A stretch of DNA of 61,056 nt from Treponema sp. (GTDB lineage: Bacteria > Spirochaetota > Spirochaetia > Treponematales > Breznakiellaceae), in contig WRIV01000015.1 in NCBI GenBank assembly GCA_009782555.1, positions 1 through 61,056 of the forward strand. Direction: 5' to 3'. A model generated the notes under the pieces. That model worked only from the letters and a program-made list of their open reading frames with translations. It did not search any database and was not told the origin of the DNA. Position numbers and translations under genes: made by a program. The first letter of the stretch is position 1. Each line of letters starts with the position of its first letter. Of the stretch, positions 33,936 to 43,342 are shown one piece after another.

Positions 33936-35861
33936 ATGGGAAAAATAATCGGCATCGACCTGGGAACAACCAATTCCTGCGTGGCCGTCCTGGAAGGGGG
34001 CGAGCCTGTGGTGATCCAGAATTCCGAGGGCGGTCGCACCACTCCGTCCATCGTGGGCTTTACCAGTAAAGGCGAACGGGTTGTGGGAGCTCCCGCAAAA
34101 AACCAGATGATCACCAACCCGGAAAACACGATCTATTCCATTAAGCGATTCATGGGCCGCCGGTTTTCGGAAGTAACCAACGAAATGAAGCTGGTTCCTT
34201 ACAGGGTTACCGAACAGGGAGACGATGTTCGGGTAGACGTTGATGGCAAAAAATATTCCCCCCAGGAAATTTCCGCCTTTGTACTCCAGAAGATGAAAAA
34301 AACCGCCGAAGACTATCTGGGAGAACCGGTAACCGAAGCGGTGATCACCGTACCGGCATACTTTAACGATGCCCAGCGGCAGGCAACCAAGGATGCGGGG
34401 AAAATCGCCGGCCTGGAAGTTAAACGGATCATAAACGAACCTACGGCGGCATCTTTGTCATTTGGCTTTAACAAGGAAATGAAGCATGACCGGATGATCG
34501 CCGTCTACGACCTTGGGGGCGGCACCTTTGACGTTTCAATCCTTGAACTGGGCGAAGGAGTCTTTGAAGTAAAGGCAACCAACGGCGATACTCACCTGGG
34601 AGGCGACGACTTTGACCGGCGTATCCAGGAATGGCTTATTACCGAATTCAAAAACGATACGGGGATCGATCTGTCTCAGGACCGTATGGCCCTACAGCGC
34701 CTTAGGGAAGCGGCGGAGAAGGCTAAGATCGAACTTTCCGCCATGCAGACCACGGAAATCAACCTTCCCTTTATAACCGCCGATCAAAGCGGGCCAAAAC
34801 ATCTCCAAAAAAGCCTTAGCAGGGCAAAGTTTGAGCAAATGGTGGCGGATCTCCTGGAACGATCCAAGGAACCCTGTAAAAAAGCCCTGGCCGATGCGGG
34901 GCTCAGCCCCGACGACATTCATGAAATAATCCTTGTCGGCGGTTCTACCCGGATTCCTGCGGTGCAACAGCTTGTCAAGGAACTCTTTAAGAAGGAACCC
35001 AACAAGGGTGTCAACCCCGACGAAGCGGTAGCCATAGGTGCGGCGATCCAAGGCAGTATCCTGGCGGGAGATGTAAAAGATGTACTCCTTCTGGACGTAA
35101 CACCCCTTTCTCTGGGAATCGAAACTTTGGGCGGCGTGATGACCCGGCTTATCCCCCGGAATACTACCATCCCCACAAGAAAGAGCCAAATCTTTTCCAC
35201 CGCCGCCGACGGCCAGACTGCTGTTTCCATCCAGGTCCTTCAGGGTGAGAGGGAAATGGCAAACCAGAACCGCGTTCTGGGCCGTTTTGATTTGGTAGGC
35301 ATTCCTCCCGCTCCCAGGGGCGTTCCGCAGATCGAAGTTACCTTCGATATAGATGCCAATGGTATTGTCCATGTCAGCGCCAAAGATCTGGGAACAGGCA
35401 AGGAACAGAAGATCCGCATAGAAAGCTCCTCCGGTCTTTCCGATACCGACATCGACCGCATGGTTAAGGAGGCGGAAATCCACGCCGAGGAAGACAAAAA
35501 GGAACGGGAAAAGGCGGAGGTCAGAAACGAAGCGGACTCGATGATCTACAGCACGGAAAAGAACATCAAAGATCTAGGGGACAAGGTAAGCGCTGACGAC
35601 AAGGCCAAAACGGAAGAGGCCATGGCGGATCTGAAGAAATCCCTGGAAGGAGGGGACATCCAGGCTATCAAGGACAAGACCGAAGCCCTAAAACAGGCGT
35701 CTTATAAAATTGCCGAAGAAGTTTATAAACAGCAGGCAGCACAGGGCCAGGGGCCGGATATGGGCGGAGAGCCCAACATTGGCGCCGCCGGGGACCCCGG
35801 CGGCGGGCCGGAAACCAAGAGCGCCGAAGACGCGGACTACGAAGTGGTTGACGATAAATAG
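33936..35861 (+). CDS. dnaK: Chaperone DnaK (Hsp70)
   Basis: A 641-residue Hsp70. The ATPase domain opens with [15 protein letters not shown] and contains [17 protein letters not shown], the [13 protein letters not shown] loop, [13 protein letters not shown] and [15 protein letters not shown]. The interdomain linker [19 protein letters not shown] leads to the peptide-binding domain and a helical lid, with a Gly/Pro-rich tail ending in YEVVDDK. AAGGAG nine bases before ATG 33936 fixes the start. It lies 26 bases after grpE and eight bases before dnaJ. Confidence 0.99.
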   Translation: MGKIIGIDLGTTNSCVAVLEGGEPVVIQNSEGGRTTPSIVGFTSKGERVVGAPAKNQMITNPENTIYSIKRFMGRRFSEVTNEMKLVPYRVTEQGDDVRVDVDGKKYSPQEISAFVLQKMKKTAEDYLGEPVTEAVITVPAYFNDAQRQATKDAGKIAGLEVKRIINEPTAASLSFGFNKEMKHDRMIAVYDLGGGTFDVSILELGEGVFEVKATNGDTHLGGDDFDRRIQEWLITEFKNDTGIDLSQDRMALQRLREAAEKAKIELSAMQTTEINLPFITADQSGPKHLQKSLSRAKFEQMVADLLERSKEPCKKALADAGLSPDDIHEIILVGGSTRIPAVQQLVKELFKKEPNKGVNPDEAVAIGAAIQGSILAGDVKDVLLLDVTPLSLGIETLGGVMTRLIPRNTTIPTRKSQIFSTAADGQTAVSIQVLQGEREMANQNRVLGRFDLVGIPPAPRGVPQIEVTFDIDANGIVHVSAKDLGTGKEQKIRIESSSGLSDTDIDRMVKEAEIHAEEDKKEREKAEVRNEADSMIYSTEKNIKDLGDKVSADDKAKTEEAMADLKKSLEGGDIQAIKDKTEALKQASYKIAEEVYKQQAAQGQGPDMGGEPNIGAAGDPGGGPETKSAEDADYEVVDDK

Positions 35862-35869
35862 AGCGGCGA

Positions 35870-36982
35870 ATGGCAAAACGCGATTACTACGAGGTCTTAA
35901 GTGTACCAAAGAATGCCTCCAAGGATGATATAAAAAAGGCATATCGCAAGCTTGCCATTCAATATCACCCGGATAAAAACCCTGGGAACAAGGAAGCGGA
36001 AGAAAAATTCAAGGAAGCCACCGAAGCCTACGAAATCCTGGGAGATGATCAGAAAAAAGCCGCCTATGATCAATTTGGTTTTGCCGGAGTAGACGGCATG
36101 GCCGGACAGGGCGATTTTTCCCAGACCTTCCGGGGCTTTGAAGATATCTTTGGAGATTTTTCGGGTATCTTCGACACTTTTTTCGGCGGATCTGGACGGC
36201 GCCGTTCTTCCGGCGGTGTCCGCCAAGGAGCAAACCTTCGTTACGATATTGAAATTCCCTTTAAAGATGCGGTGTTTGGTTCCAAAGTGGAAATCCAGTA
36301 CACCAGAAACGATGCATGTTCCGCCTGTAAAGGAACTGGTGCCGCCGATGGTTCGGGTAAAAAAGTTTGCCCCTCCTGCCAGGGATCGGGCCAGGTACGG
36401 CACAGCCAGGGCTTTTTTTCCGTGGCCTCCCCCTGTCATAACTGTCACGGCGAAGGGTACATTATTGAGCAGCCCTGCCGGGACTGCGGCGGCGGCGGAA
36501 CCCAGCGGAAACGTCAGAAGATCATGGTTACGGTTCCCGCAGGGGTGGAAAACGGTAAACGAGTGGTAATCCCCCGGCAGGGCGATGCGGGCCCTGGCGG
36601 GGGTCCTTCGGGGGACCTCTATGTTTTTATCCGGATCAAACCCCACGAATATTTTGAACGACAGGACTTTGACTTATACTGTGCAGTACCCATCTCCATA
36701 AGCCAGGCTGCCCTGGGAGCAGAAATCCATGTAAGCACCCTGGATGGAAAAAAACTAAAAGTAAAAATTCCGCCGGGCACCTCAAACGGAAAACTCCTCC
36801 GCATCCGGGACGAGGGAGTTCCCTCCGGCAGCAGGCGGGGATCTTTTTGGATCAAGTTGATGGTTCAGATACCGGAAAAACTTTCCCGGCGAGGCCGGGA
36901 ACTTTTGGAAGAGTTTTCCAAAGTAGAGGGAGAAAACGATGCTCCCAAACCAATACCTCTTTCGGAGATGGCGGATCAATAA
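35870..36982 (+). CDS. dnaJ: Chaperone DnaJ (type I Hsp40)
   Basis: A 370-residue DnaK co-chaperone. The J domain (residues 1-70) has the HPD motif in [11 protein letters not shown], followed by a Gly/Phe region ([17 protein letters not shown]). The zinc domain has four CxxCxGxG units: [24 protein letters not shown] and CRDCGGGG, the last slightly degenerate. C-terminal substrate-binding domains complete the protein. It is the last gene of the grpE-dnaK-dnaJ operon. Confidence 0.98.
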   Translation: MAKRDYYEVLSVPKNASKDDIKKAYRKLAIQYHPDKNPGNKEAEEKFKEATEAYEILGDDQKKAAYDQFGFAGVDGMAGQGDFSQTFRGFEDIFGDFSGIFDTFFGGSGRRRSSGGVRQGANLRYDIEIPFKDAVFGSKVEIQYTRNDACSACKGTGAADGSGKKVCPSCQGSGQVRHSQGFFSVASPCHNCHGEGYIIEQPCRDCGGGGTQRKRQKIMVTVPAGVENGKRVVIPRQGDAGPGGGPSGDLYVFIRIKPHEYFERQDFDLYCAVPISISQAALGAEIHVSTLDGKKLKVKIPPGTSNGKLLRIRDEGVPSGSRRGSFWIKLMVQIPEKLSRRGRELLEEFSKVEGENDAPKPIPLSEMADQ

Positions 36983-37061
36983 ACTCCAAAAAAGACACTC
37001 CAAAGCATTTTCAAAAACAAAAAAATCCGAAGACTCCAACTGGAGTTAAAAAAACCGGCTG

Positions 37062-37583
37062 TTACTTCCGCACCTTAAAGTTTTTCTTTAATAATCCCGC
37101 TAAGGTTTTGAGTTTATTGTCGAATTTATTTGCGATGCCGGCACTGCGAAGCAGATCACTCCGTTCCCGGGCAAACCAGTTAAAGAGCCGTTCTTTGATT
37201 TCCAGGTCAGTTCCCTGGCCGCCGGCGATTTGTACCAGCTTAACAATCTCTTCCTTGGAAAACATGATCCATTCGGTCTTGTAGACAATGTAATAACTGG
37301 AACCGGATTCGGATACCTTAATTTCGCTGAACCCGGCTGAGCCTTTAGCCGTTTTTTTACCGGCACTTTTTGCGGCGGCGGTCTTTGCCCTTTCCTGAGA
37401 TTTAACCAAGGTTTCATTAAGGGCATCCACCTGCATATTGTAAAGGTGGACCTGGGCCTGTTCAATAAGAAAGTTCAGGCCTTCTTCGTCTAATTTGGGA
37501 ATAAGGGATTTTAGCTCTTTTGCAAGGTTTTCCCATTCCCCCGGTTTTTTATTGTTTTTTGTTTTCGCCGGTGTTTTTGCCAT
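37062..37583 (-). CDS. Conserved-looking cytoplasmic protein of unknown function
   Basis: A 173-residue basic protein. The N-terminus is Lys-rich (TPAKTKNNKKPG), followed by a helical segment (about 17-70) and a Lys/Ala-rich linker. The C-terminal half has a compact alpha/beta pattern (YYIVYKTEWIMFSKEEIVKLVQIA, LFNWFARERSDLL). The composition suggests nucleic-acid binding, but I recognise no domain. It lies four bases after uppP on the same strand, and so belongs to its transcript. A weak hairpin near 37033-37046 could terminate it. Confidence 0.7.
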   Translation of the reverse strand: MAKTPAKTKNNKKPGEWENLAKELKSLIPKLDEEGLNFLIEQAQVHLYNMQVDALNETLVKSQERAKTAAAKSAGKKTAKGSAGFSEIKVSESGSSYYIVYKTEWIMFSKEEIVKLVQIAGGQGTDLEIKERLFNWFARERSDLLRSAGIANKFDNKLKTLAGLLKKNFKVRK

Positions 37584-37587
37584 ATCC

Positions 37588-38421
37588 TTAAAATACTACA
37601 TGAAAGACATTCTGATCCAGTAAAACCAACAGACCCAGCAGGGCGGTATAAGCAGCAAATCCGACAAGGGACCGCTCCCTAACAATTTTTAGCATCAGGG
37701 TAACCGCTCCAAATCCCACCAGCGCCGCAGTCAAAGTCCCGGCAATAAGGGCAGCGGGACTTATTGCCGCAAAAAACCCCGCAGAAGCACCGGGGTTCAC
37801 GCTTTGCAAATGAAAGTCCTTGTACAGTTCCCTTACTTGAAGAAAAAAGGCCCCAAAAATAACAGGAATGGCAAGGAGGAAGGAAAACCGGACCGCCAAA
37901 TTTCGTTCCAATTTTCGGGATAATGCCCCAGCCAGGGTAAAGCCGGAACGGGATACCCCGGGGGCGATGGCAATACCCTGACACAGGCCGATAAAGGCCG
38001 CATCGAACCAGTCCATCTCCGCATCGTTACGAAGGCCTCCGGGCCGCCTGGAAAGGTACTCTGAAACAAAAAGGATCAGGGAGGTAACAAGAAATGCCTG
38101 ACCCAGCCACGATCCGGAAACAAAGGCTTCTTCTATGCGGCTTTTGAAAAAAAGGGCGAATGCCGTCGTAACCGCCGTGGCAATAACCAGATAGGCGGTA
38201 AATTGCTGAAAGGGGCGGCGAAGCAAATTCCACACATCCCCGCGGAGAGCAGCAATTACCGCCAGAAGGGTACCAATATGCAGCATGGTATCAAAAAAAA
38301 GGGTGGGAGCAGAAATGCCCAGAATTTTCTGACCCAGTACCAAATGACCCGAACTGCTTACGGGAAGAAATTCTGTTATGCCCTGAATCAGCCCCAAAAA
38401 AACAGCTTCTAAAATACTCAT
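37588..38421 (-). CDS. uppP: Undecaprenyl-diphosphatase (UppP/BacA)
   Basis: A 277-residue integral membrane enzyme that recycles undecaprenyl pyrophosphate for peptidoglycan and other envelope glycans. The opening ILEAVFLGLIQGITEFLPVS includes the catalytic Glu motif, continuing into SSSGHLVL. The second signature is APGVSRSGFTLAGAL (about 150-164). There are about eight helices in all. It starts one base after the stop of the upstream lipoprotein gene, without its own strong ribosome-binding site, suggesting coupling. Confidence 0.97.
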   Translation of the reverse strand: MSILEAVFLGLIQGITEFLPVSSSGHLVLGQKILGISAPTLFFDTMLHIGTLLAVIAALRGDVWNLLRRPFQQFTAYLVIATAVTTAFALFFKSRIEEAFVSGSWLGQAFLVTSLILFVSEYLSRRPGGLRNDAEMDWFDAAFIGLCQGIAIAPGVSRSGFTLAGALSRKLERNLAVRFSFLLAIPVIFGAFFLQVRELYKDFHLQSVNPGASAGFFAAISPAALIAGTLTAALVGFGAVTLMLKIVRERSLVGFAAYTALLGLLVLLDQNVFHVVF

Positions 38422-38422
38422 G

Positions 38423-39307
38423 CTATCTAATAATTACCCATTTTCCATCAATCTTTGCAAAATACAGATCCATTTCCCACCGCCGGGATACTCCTCCTTC
38501 CCGGTAGATAATTACCAATGCCGGTTCTGGAAATCCGATGCGGCCCTGGCCCAACCGGACCGCCCGGTCATCGGCGGCGGAGAAAAAACTGTTACGGCCG
38601 TTAAAGGATACCGCAAAACCTTCCTTTCCCATGAGTTCCCGGTATTTTGCAACCTCTTCGCTTCTTACGGCTGTGGAAGTGGTAAAACGGGATGCTGCCA
38701 ATTCGGCATATTTGACTTTAAGCAGATCGTTAATACTATTAATATCCTTTTCTCTAAAAGCCTTACGGAGCTGCTCCGCTATGGCGGCGATTTCCTCCTG
38801 ATCGCTGCGGGGAAGGGTGCCGGCAGACGTAATAACCCGTTCCGCTTTCTCCAGTTGAACCTTTGGAAAATAGTAGGTCCTGAATGTTTCAGAATAAGTA
38901 TATGGGTATGAATTCTGCGTATCCGGCCCTGCCAGAGGCCACCGGAATTCTTTTAGTATCGAATCGTTTAAAAAAAGCTTAAATGTTGCAGAAGATATGC
39001 CGGGGGCAAATTTAATTCCATCGGGCCAAAAAACGATAATGTCAATATTGTTGTTTCCCGAAATCATCCAGTCATTAATGGGGATCCGGGTTTTGAATTC
39101 ATTGCCCCTATGGGAAACCAGCAGTTCGGCGCCGTTTACCATAATGTTAAATCCCAGATTTTGAGCGGCAATATCTACCCAGTAATCATAGCTTCGGCTT
39201 ACAGGACGTATCGGCGATGAAACCGGTTCGGTGGAATTATCATCCGGGGTTTGGGCGCAGGCGGAAAACAGGGCAACAAACATTAGCGCCTTCCAAATCT
39301 TTCGCAT
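38423..39307 (-). CDS. Lipoprotein of unknown function
   Basis: A 294-residue protein with a signal peptide and a lipobox at Cys17 (LFSAC). The mature region looks like an N-terminal beta-rich part (about 40-120, YDYWVDIAAQNLGFNIMVNG) and a C-terminal part resembling NTF2-like accumulation domains (AEQLRKAFREKDI ... WEMDLYFAKIDGKWVIIR). I recognise no named family. There is no normal Shine-Dalgarno sequence: TATACT ends six bases before the ATG. It is cotranscribed with uppP. Confidence 0.75.
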   Translation of the reverse strand: MRKIWKALMFVALFSACAQTPDDNSTEPVSSPIRPVSRSYDYWVDIAAQNLGFNIMVNGAELLVSHRGNEFKTRIPINDWMISGNNNIDIIVFWPDGIKFAPGISSATFKLFLNDSILKEFRWPLAGPDTQNSYPYTYSETFRTYYFPKVQLEKAERVITSAGTLPRSDQEEIAAIAEQLRKAFREKDINSINDLLKVKYAELAASRFTTSTAVRSEEVAKYRELMGKEGFAVSFNGRNSFFSAADDRAVRLGQGRIGFPEPALVIIYREGGVSRRWEMDLYFAKIDGKWVIIR

Positions 39308-39313
39308 ATCCTT

Positions 39314-39319
39314 AGTATA
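39314..39319 (-). promoter_or_regulatory. -10 element six bases before the lipoprotein start at 39307
   Basis: TATACT on the minus strand, then AAGGAT, then ATG. The AAGGA is too close to the ATG for a normal ribosome-binding site. The -35 match is poor and a T-tract precedes the -10. Confidence 0.4.
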
Positions 39320-39400
39320 ACAAAAAAAAGCCGTTTGGTTACCCCCTCAACAATAGCCTAATTTCATAATATAGAAAAATGAAGAGGAAGGTCAATAATA

Positions 39401-39429
39401 TTGCAGTTTCCCCCTGTTCGGTATATGAT
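39401..39429 (+). promoter_or_regulatory. Promoter positioned for a leaderless transcript (gene at 39436)
   Basis: TTGCAG (39401-39406), 17 bases, TATGAT (39424-39429), six bases, ATG at 39436. No Shine-Dalgarno sequence lies between. This is one of the best-matched -35/-10 pairs in the window. Confidence 0.6.
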
Positions 39430-39435
39430 CACCCC

Positions 39436-40017
39436 ATGGGACGGATAAAAAGCGCTCTTGAAATCGCCATGGAAAAGACGGAAGCCGTCAAGGGCGACAA
39501 AACCAGCATTGGACTTTTTGAGGCAAAGCAACGGGGCAAGCGGCTGGCCAATCAATACCTGACAGGGGAAATCCTTTCTTTAGAGAGTGAATTCAACAAG
39601 GCAGGGACAGAAGAACAGCAATCCTTGAAGCAGGGTTGTTTTGAAGTCTTTGCCACGCAAATCACCCTGCCCGCAGTTCAGGAGGATTTAAAACGGATTG
39701 AAGCGGCAGGGAAAGGCCTGGCAGCAATTATCGGAGACCGGAATTTTCCCATGCTTTATCAGCAGTATATGGAGGCGGTTTCCCAATACCTAAAAGAAAC
39801 GGCCCAATACGAAGAGACAATTAAACGGCAGTACGCTCCTAAACTCCGCCAAAAAGAAGAAGAACTGGCCCGCCGTCTTGGACGGCAGGTAAAACTTGAT
39901 CCCTTCCAGGACCCGGAATTTATTGCCTTCTATAATCAGCATATCAATGCCCTGAAAGCAAATTACGAACCCCTTATTGAAGAAGTTCGGCAGCAGGCCA
40001 GGGAGATGTTTGCATAA
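39436..40017 (+). CDS. Helical protein of unknown function
   Basis: A 193-residue, cysteine-poor, highly helical protein. The opening is MGRIKSALEIAMEKTEAVKG, and long amphipathic helices with Glu/Lys/Gln follow (about 70-193). I have the impression of a conserved spirochaete family but cannot name it. The start at 39436 is preferred over the in-frame ATG 39379 because a promoter ends six bases before it. The 3' end overlaps the convergent PatB-like gene by 44 bases. Confidence 0.78.
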   Translation: MGRIKSALEIAMEKTEAVKGDKTSIGLFEAKQRGKRLANQYLTGEILSLESEFNKAGTEEQQSLKQGCFEVFATQITLPAVQEDLKRIEAAGKGLAAIIGDRNFPMLYQQYMEAVSQYLKETAQYEETIKRQYAPKLRQKEEELARRLGRQVKLDPFQDPEFIAFYNQHINALKANYEPLIEEVRQQAREMFA

Positions 40018-41224
40018 GCGGAAGCCCGGCGGCCCAGTCCTTTATCCGTTTCAGCCCTTCCATTAAAAGCTCCCGGGGGCTGGCGGCATTGATTCGTACA
40101 TAGCCCTCCCCTGCTTTGCCATAGATGCTGCCTGGGGTGATTTTTACCTTTGCTTCTTCTTCCAGATGGAATACCAATTCTTCGACATTTCCACAGCCTC
40201 TTTGCTTTATCAGTCCCCTGACATCCGCCCAGATTAGATAGGTGCCGTCGGGTATAAAGGCCTTTATTCCCCGCACTTCTGCATTAAGAAACTGTACCGC
40301 CGCAAGAATATTGTCATAGAGATAGGGCCGCAGTTCATCCAGCCAGGGAGCACCAAGACGGTATGCGGTTTCCACTGCCGGTTCTGCAAAAATATCTCCT
40401 TCATGATGGGTTTCCCGGTGCAGCGCATTTTGCATGGTCGCCCGCAAATTCTCATCGTTGATCACAAAATGAGAAATATGGAGGCCTCCAAGGTTGAAAC
40501 TCTTGTTGGCCCCGGAAACAACGATAACGCGGTCTGAATATTCATTAAGTGAAGCGGCGGAAACAAAATGCTGAAAGATTCCTGCGCCGCTTTTTTCGTA
40601 TGCCAGATCGCCGTGTATTTCGTCAAAGGCAGCAACCATGTTCCGCCGCTGTGTCAGTTCCAGGAAGGCAGCGATTTCTTCTTTGGTCCAAACTCTGCCG
40701 CCGGGATTGTGGGGGGAACAAAACAGGGCCAGGGGTACAGGAATTCCCGCTTTGTCCAAGGCGTCATCTATTTTTGAAATATCCAAGATGAATCGTCCGT
40801 GATTATCCTGCTCAAGGAACACTTCCACGACCTTCCGTTTGTTTTCGCTGATCACTTCAAAAAAGGGAGTGTATACCGGAGCTAAAAGCAATACCCCCTC
40901 TCCTTCGGCACTGAACTCCCGGACAATCATCCCCAGGGAAAGAACCGTACCGGGGCCGGAGAGGATCGCCCTGGAATCCACCGGAAGATCATGCCTGGTT
41001 TTGTACCACAAGCGGATTGCATCGTAAAAGGATGCTTTGTTATCCAGAGAAACTCTGTAGCCGTAGAATGGATGGGCCGCTCGTTTTTCCAGAGTTTCCT
41101 GCAGTTCCGGAAAAACGGGAAAATCCATGTCCGCCACCCAAAGGGGAATTACACCTTCTTTAACCGTATCCCACTTGAGGGAACTTGTTCCCCGCCGTTC
41201 AATTAATTCATTAAAATTGTACAT
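39974..41224 (-). CDS. MalY/PatB-family C-S lyase (PLP-dependent, cystalysin-like)
   Basis: A 416-residue fold-type I PLP enzyme. The opening YNFNELIERRGTSSLKWD, the WVADMDFP motif and CSPHNPGGRVW are typical of MalY/PatB beta-C-S lyases, which cleave cystathionine or cysteine to pyruvate, ammonia and a thiol. The PLP lysine is in SGANKSFNLGG (about residue 241), and GEGYVRINAASPRELL is the C-terminal arginine region. The Treponema denticola haemolysin cystalysin belongs to this family. The C-terminal tail overlaps the convergent gene by 44 bases. Confidence 0.93.
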   Translation of the reverse strand: MYNFNELIERRGTSSLKWDTVKEGVIPLWVADMDFPVFPELQETLEKRAAHPFYGYRVSLDNKASFYDAIRLWYKTRHDLPVDSRAILSGPGTVLSLGMIVREFSAEGEGVLLLAPVYTPFFEVISENKRKVVEVFLEQDNHGRFILDISKIDDALDKAGIPVPLALFCSPHNPGGRVWTKEEIAAFLELTQRRNMVAAFDEIHGDLAYEKSGAGIFQHFVSAASLNEYSDRVIVVSGANKSFNLGGLHISHFVINDENLRATMQNALHRETHHEGDIFAEPAVETAYRLGAPWLDELRPYLYDNILAAVQFLNAEVRGIKAFIPDGTYLIWADVRGLIKQRGCGNVEELVFHLEEEAKVKITPGSIYGKAGEGYVRINAASPRELLMEGLKRIKDWAAGLPLMQTSPWPAAELLQ

Positions 41225-41246
41225 GATCCGCCTTTTGGATTGGCAA

Positions 41247-42794
41247 TTATTTTTGCGCCAGTGTCCTGGTCAGCCGGTAAAAACGATCCAGTTGTTCCGG
41301 CGGCGAAATAACTGTCCGGGGGCCGTCCATAAAAACAGGGTATATGTCGATGTGGACAAGAATCCTGTCCAAATAGGAAAGGACAATAAAAATCCCCATG
41401 TCGCCGCCGGGAGTATCGTCCATTTCGTTAAAGACATAATCCCCCAGGGACCAGAAAACGGGTTTGCCTTCTACCCACTCAAAACCCTGTTCCACATGGG
41501 GATGGGTACCGATCACCAAATCCGCCCCGGATCGAATCAGGTCCGTATAGAGGGACCGGGTTGCATTGTCGGGGTAGTCGGCATATTCAATGCCGCCGTG
41601 AAAAAAAACAATGTTCAAAGCGCCTTTATCCATCTGCTGCTTGATTAATTCCGATCCTCGCCTTCCCGCATGGAGTATACCCGGCATTTGTTCATCCGCC
41701 GCAAAATCCAGGCCGTCCCAGCCGCTCCGCTCCCGTCCATAACTGGCAATGCCAAAAACCTTTACCGGCAAATTGCTGCCGTTCTTATAAAAGGGAGCGG
41801 CAGCGGCATGAATGTTCCGGCCCGCCCCCAGCACGCCAAGTCCCGCCTGGTCCAGATGATCCAGCGTATCATAGAAACCGGTCATCCCAAAATCAAAAGC
41901 ATGGTTATTGGCGATGAGCATCGCATCGAATCCTGAATTTTTCAGAGCCGGGGCAGCCCGGGGATCAAAACGGAAGGTGTAGGTTTTTTCCGCCTTCTCT
42001 CCCCGGCTGCTGATCGATCCCTCCAGATTGATTAGCGAGAGATCCGCCCCTTGGACCAATGCGGCGGTTCCTCCCAATATTCCTTCAGGACCTTCGTCAA
42101 AAAGAATATCCTCTGCTCCCCGGGCCAGCATCACATCCCCGCCGGCGGCGATACGAAAAAGGACGGGCCGTTGTTCAATACGGAGCGCCCGTTTATCAAA
42201 CTCAATCTTTTCTTCGTTGTTTTCAAAGAGATCATTTTTTATCATTTGCTGTATTTGGTATGCAAGGGCAGTAATTTTTTTTGCGATCCTTCTTTTATGC
42301 TTCCCCCCATAGCTAAAAGAGAGCCCGCTTTCATACACCAGGGGATACTGTGCATCGGATACATCATAACCTTCTATCTTAAGAGCAGTATGGGGCGGTG
42401 TCAGGTCATGCAGGGGTATCAAATCTGTATAAGAAATTACGCCATTGGTTATTTCTTCCAGGCTGAGGTTTTTTTCCTCCCACGGTTCCACAGGGAACAC
42501 CATGCAGATCCGGGAAAGAAAAAGAAAGTTTTGCGAAAAAGCTGCCCCTTCATTCTTCCAGTCAGTCCGGCGGCGCTCAAAACTGATTACTACGGTTTCC
42601 GGTCCAGGATTATCCACAACCAGGAATCCCAGCTTTTCCGGTGTTCCGTCATGCAGCATGCCGTTATTCAGAACGCCGGCAAGAAAGAATTTTTCCATCT
42701 CAGGAAAATCCGCATAATTCACCCAAAGTTCTGTTGGATCATTGCTGCAGGAAAGAAGGGAACAGAAAAACCAAAAACCAAAAAAAAATTTCAC
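41247..42794 (-). CDS. CapA-family (PgsA-like) metallophosphatase lipoprotein
   Basis: A 515-residue protein with a lipobox at Cys16 (SLLSC) and an N-terminal part of about 200 residues that I cannot assign. A CapA domain follows (about 225-490): AGGDVMLARG, INLEGSI, NNHAFDFG, VFFHGGIEY, IGTHPHVEQG and WSLGDYVFNE, which are calcineurin-like metal-binding motifs. CapA/PgsA proteins take part in poly-gamma-glutamate capsule synthesis, but many are of unknown role and no synthetase genes are nearby. The start is GTG, overlapping the DinB-like stop (GTGA), so it is translationally coupled. Confidence 0.88.
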   Translation of the reverse strand: MKFFFGFWFFCSLLSCSNDPTELWVNYADFPEMEKFFLAGVLNNGMLHDGTPEKLGFLVVDNPGPETVVISFERRRTDWKNEGAAFSQNFLFLSRICMVFPVEPWEEKNLSLEEITNGVISYTDLIPLHDLTPPHTALKIEGYDVSDAQYPLVYESGLSFSYGGKHKRRIAKKITALAYQIQQMIKNDLFENNEEKIEFDKRALRIEQRPVLFRIAAGGDVMLARGAEDILFDEGPEGILGGTAALVQGADLSLINLEGSISSRGEKAEKTYTFRFDPRAAPALKNSGFDAMLIANNHAFDFGMTGFYDTLDHLDQAGLGVLGAGRNIHAAAAPFYKNGSNLPVKVFGIASYGRERSGWDGLDFAADEQMPGILHAGRRGSELIKQQMDKGALNIVFFHGGIEYADYPDNATRSLYTDLIRSGADLVIGTHPHVEQGFEWVEGKPVFWSLGDYVFNEMDDTPGGDMGIFIVLSYLDRILVHIDIYPVFMDGPRTVISPPEQLDRFYRLTRTLAQK

Positions 42795-43315
42795 CTGCAG
42801 TCTAAGCCGATCCCCGAATAATCATTATCAATTTTTAGGGAATCAAGAATCTGCGATATCTGCCCCCGGTGATGGGTATTGTGAACCACCAGCTGATGCA
42901 TCAAAAACTGCAGGGGCAATTCCGGCGGATTTCCTCCGTACCAGTCAATCTTGACCAGTTTTTTCAAATCTGCATCGCCAATGGCTTCTGCCATGTTTAC
43001 ATAAGCAGCGTCGATGGTATCCAGAGCCTGCTCAAGGTTTTTCCATTGGGCATCATCCAACGCTCCTTCGGGAACAGAAAGGTTGTCAAGCGGAGCAAAG
43101 GCTTTAAGGGCAGCGTCATTGTTTTTCAGAGCCTCTCTGTACATCCCCAAAAAAAATTGAGTTCCCCCCATGATATGGAGAAACAGCCCCGAAAGGCTTC
43201 CGTAAAAACTTCCCCGGTTTTTTTCCCGGTCCTCACTGCTTATCTTTGAAAGAATGTGATAAATGACCCGGTTTCCCGCCTGATTATACTTGGCGAACAT
43301 TGCTTCTATATTCAT
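42791..43315 (-). CDS. DinB-family putative metal-dependent protein
   Basis: A 174-residue four-helix protein with the DinB three-histidine pattern: one His in FLHIMGGTQFF (about 47) and two in HQLVVHNTHHRGQISQIL (about 138-155). Related proteins are thiol-dependent S-transferases or have unknown roles; the name comes from a DNA-damage gene of Bacillus. The ribosome-binding site AAGGAG precedes the ATG at 43315. It is coupled to the CapA-like gene downstream. Confidence 0.85.
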   Translation of the reverse strand: MNIEAMFAKYNQAGNRVIYHILSKISSEDREKNRGSFYGSLSGLFLHIMGGTQFFLGMYREALKNNDAALKAFAPLDNLSVPEGALDDAQWKNLEQALDTIDAAYVNMAEAIGDADLKKLVKIDWYGGNPPELPLQFLMHQLVVHNTHHRGQISQILDSLKIDNDYSGIGLDCR

Positions 43316-43342
43316 ATTTTCTCCTTAAGACCTCACTATAAT

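Noticed and set aside
34692-35483. Long minus-strand frame inside dnaK
   Set aside because: Antisense frame created by dnaK codon bias; no ribosome-binding site or family match.
37033-37046. Terminator between dnaJ and the 37062 gene
   Set aside because: The stem is only five base pairs, and the T-run on the minus strand begins several bases after it, so it is mentioned only as a weak possibility.
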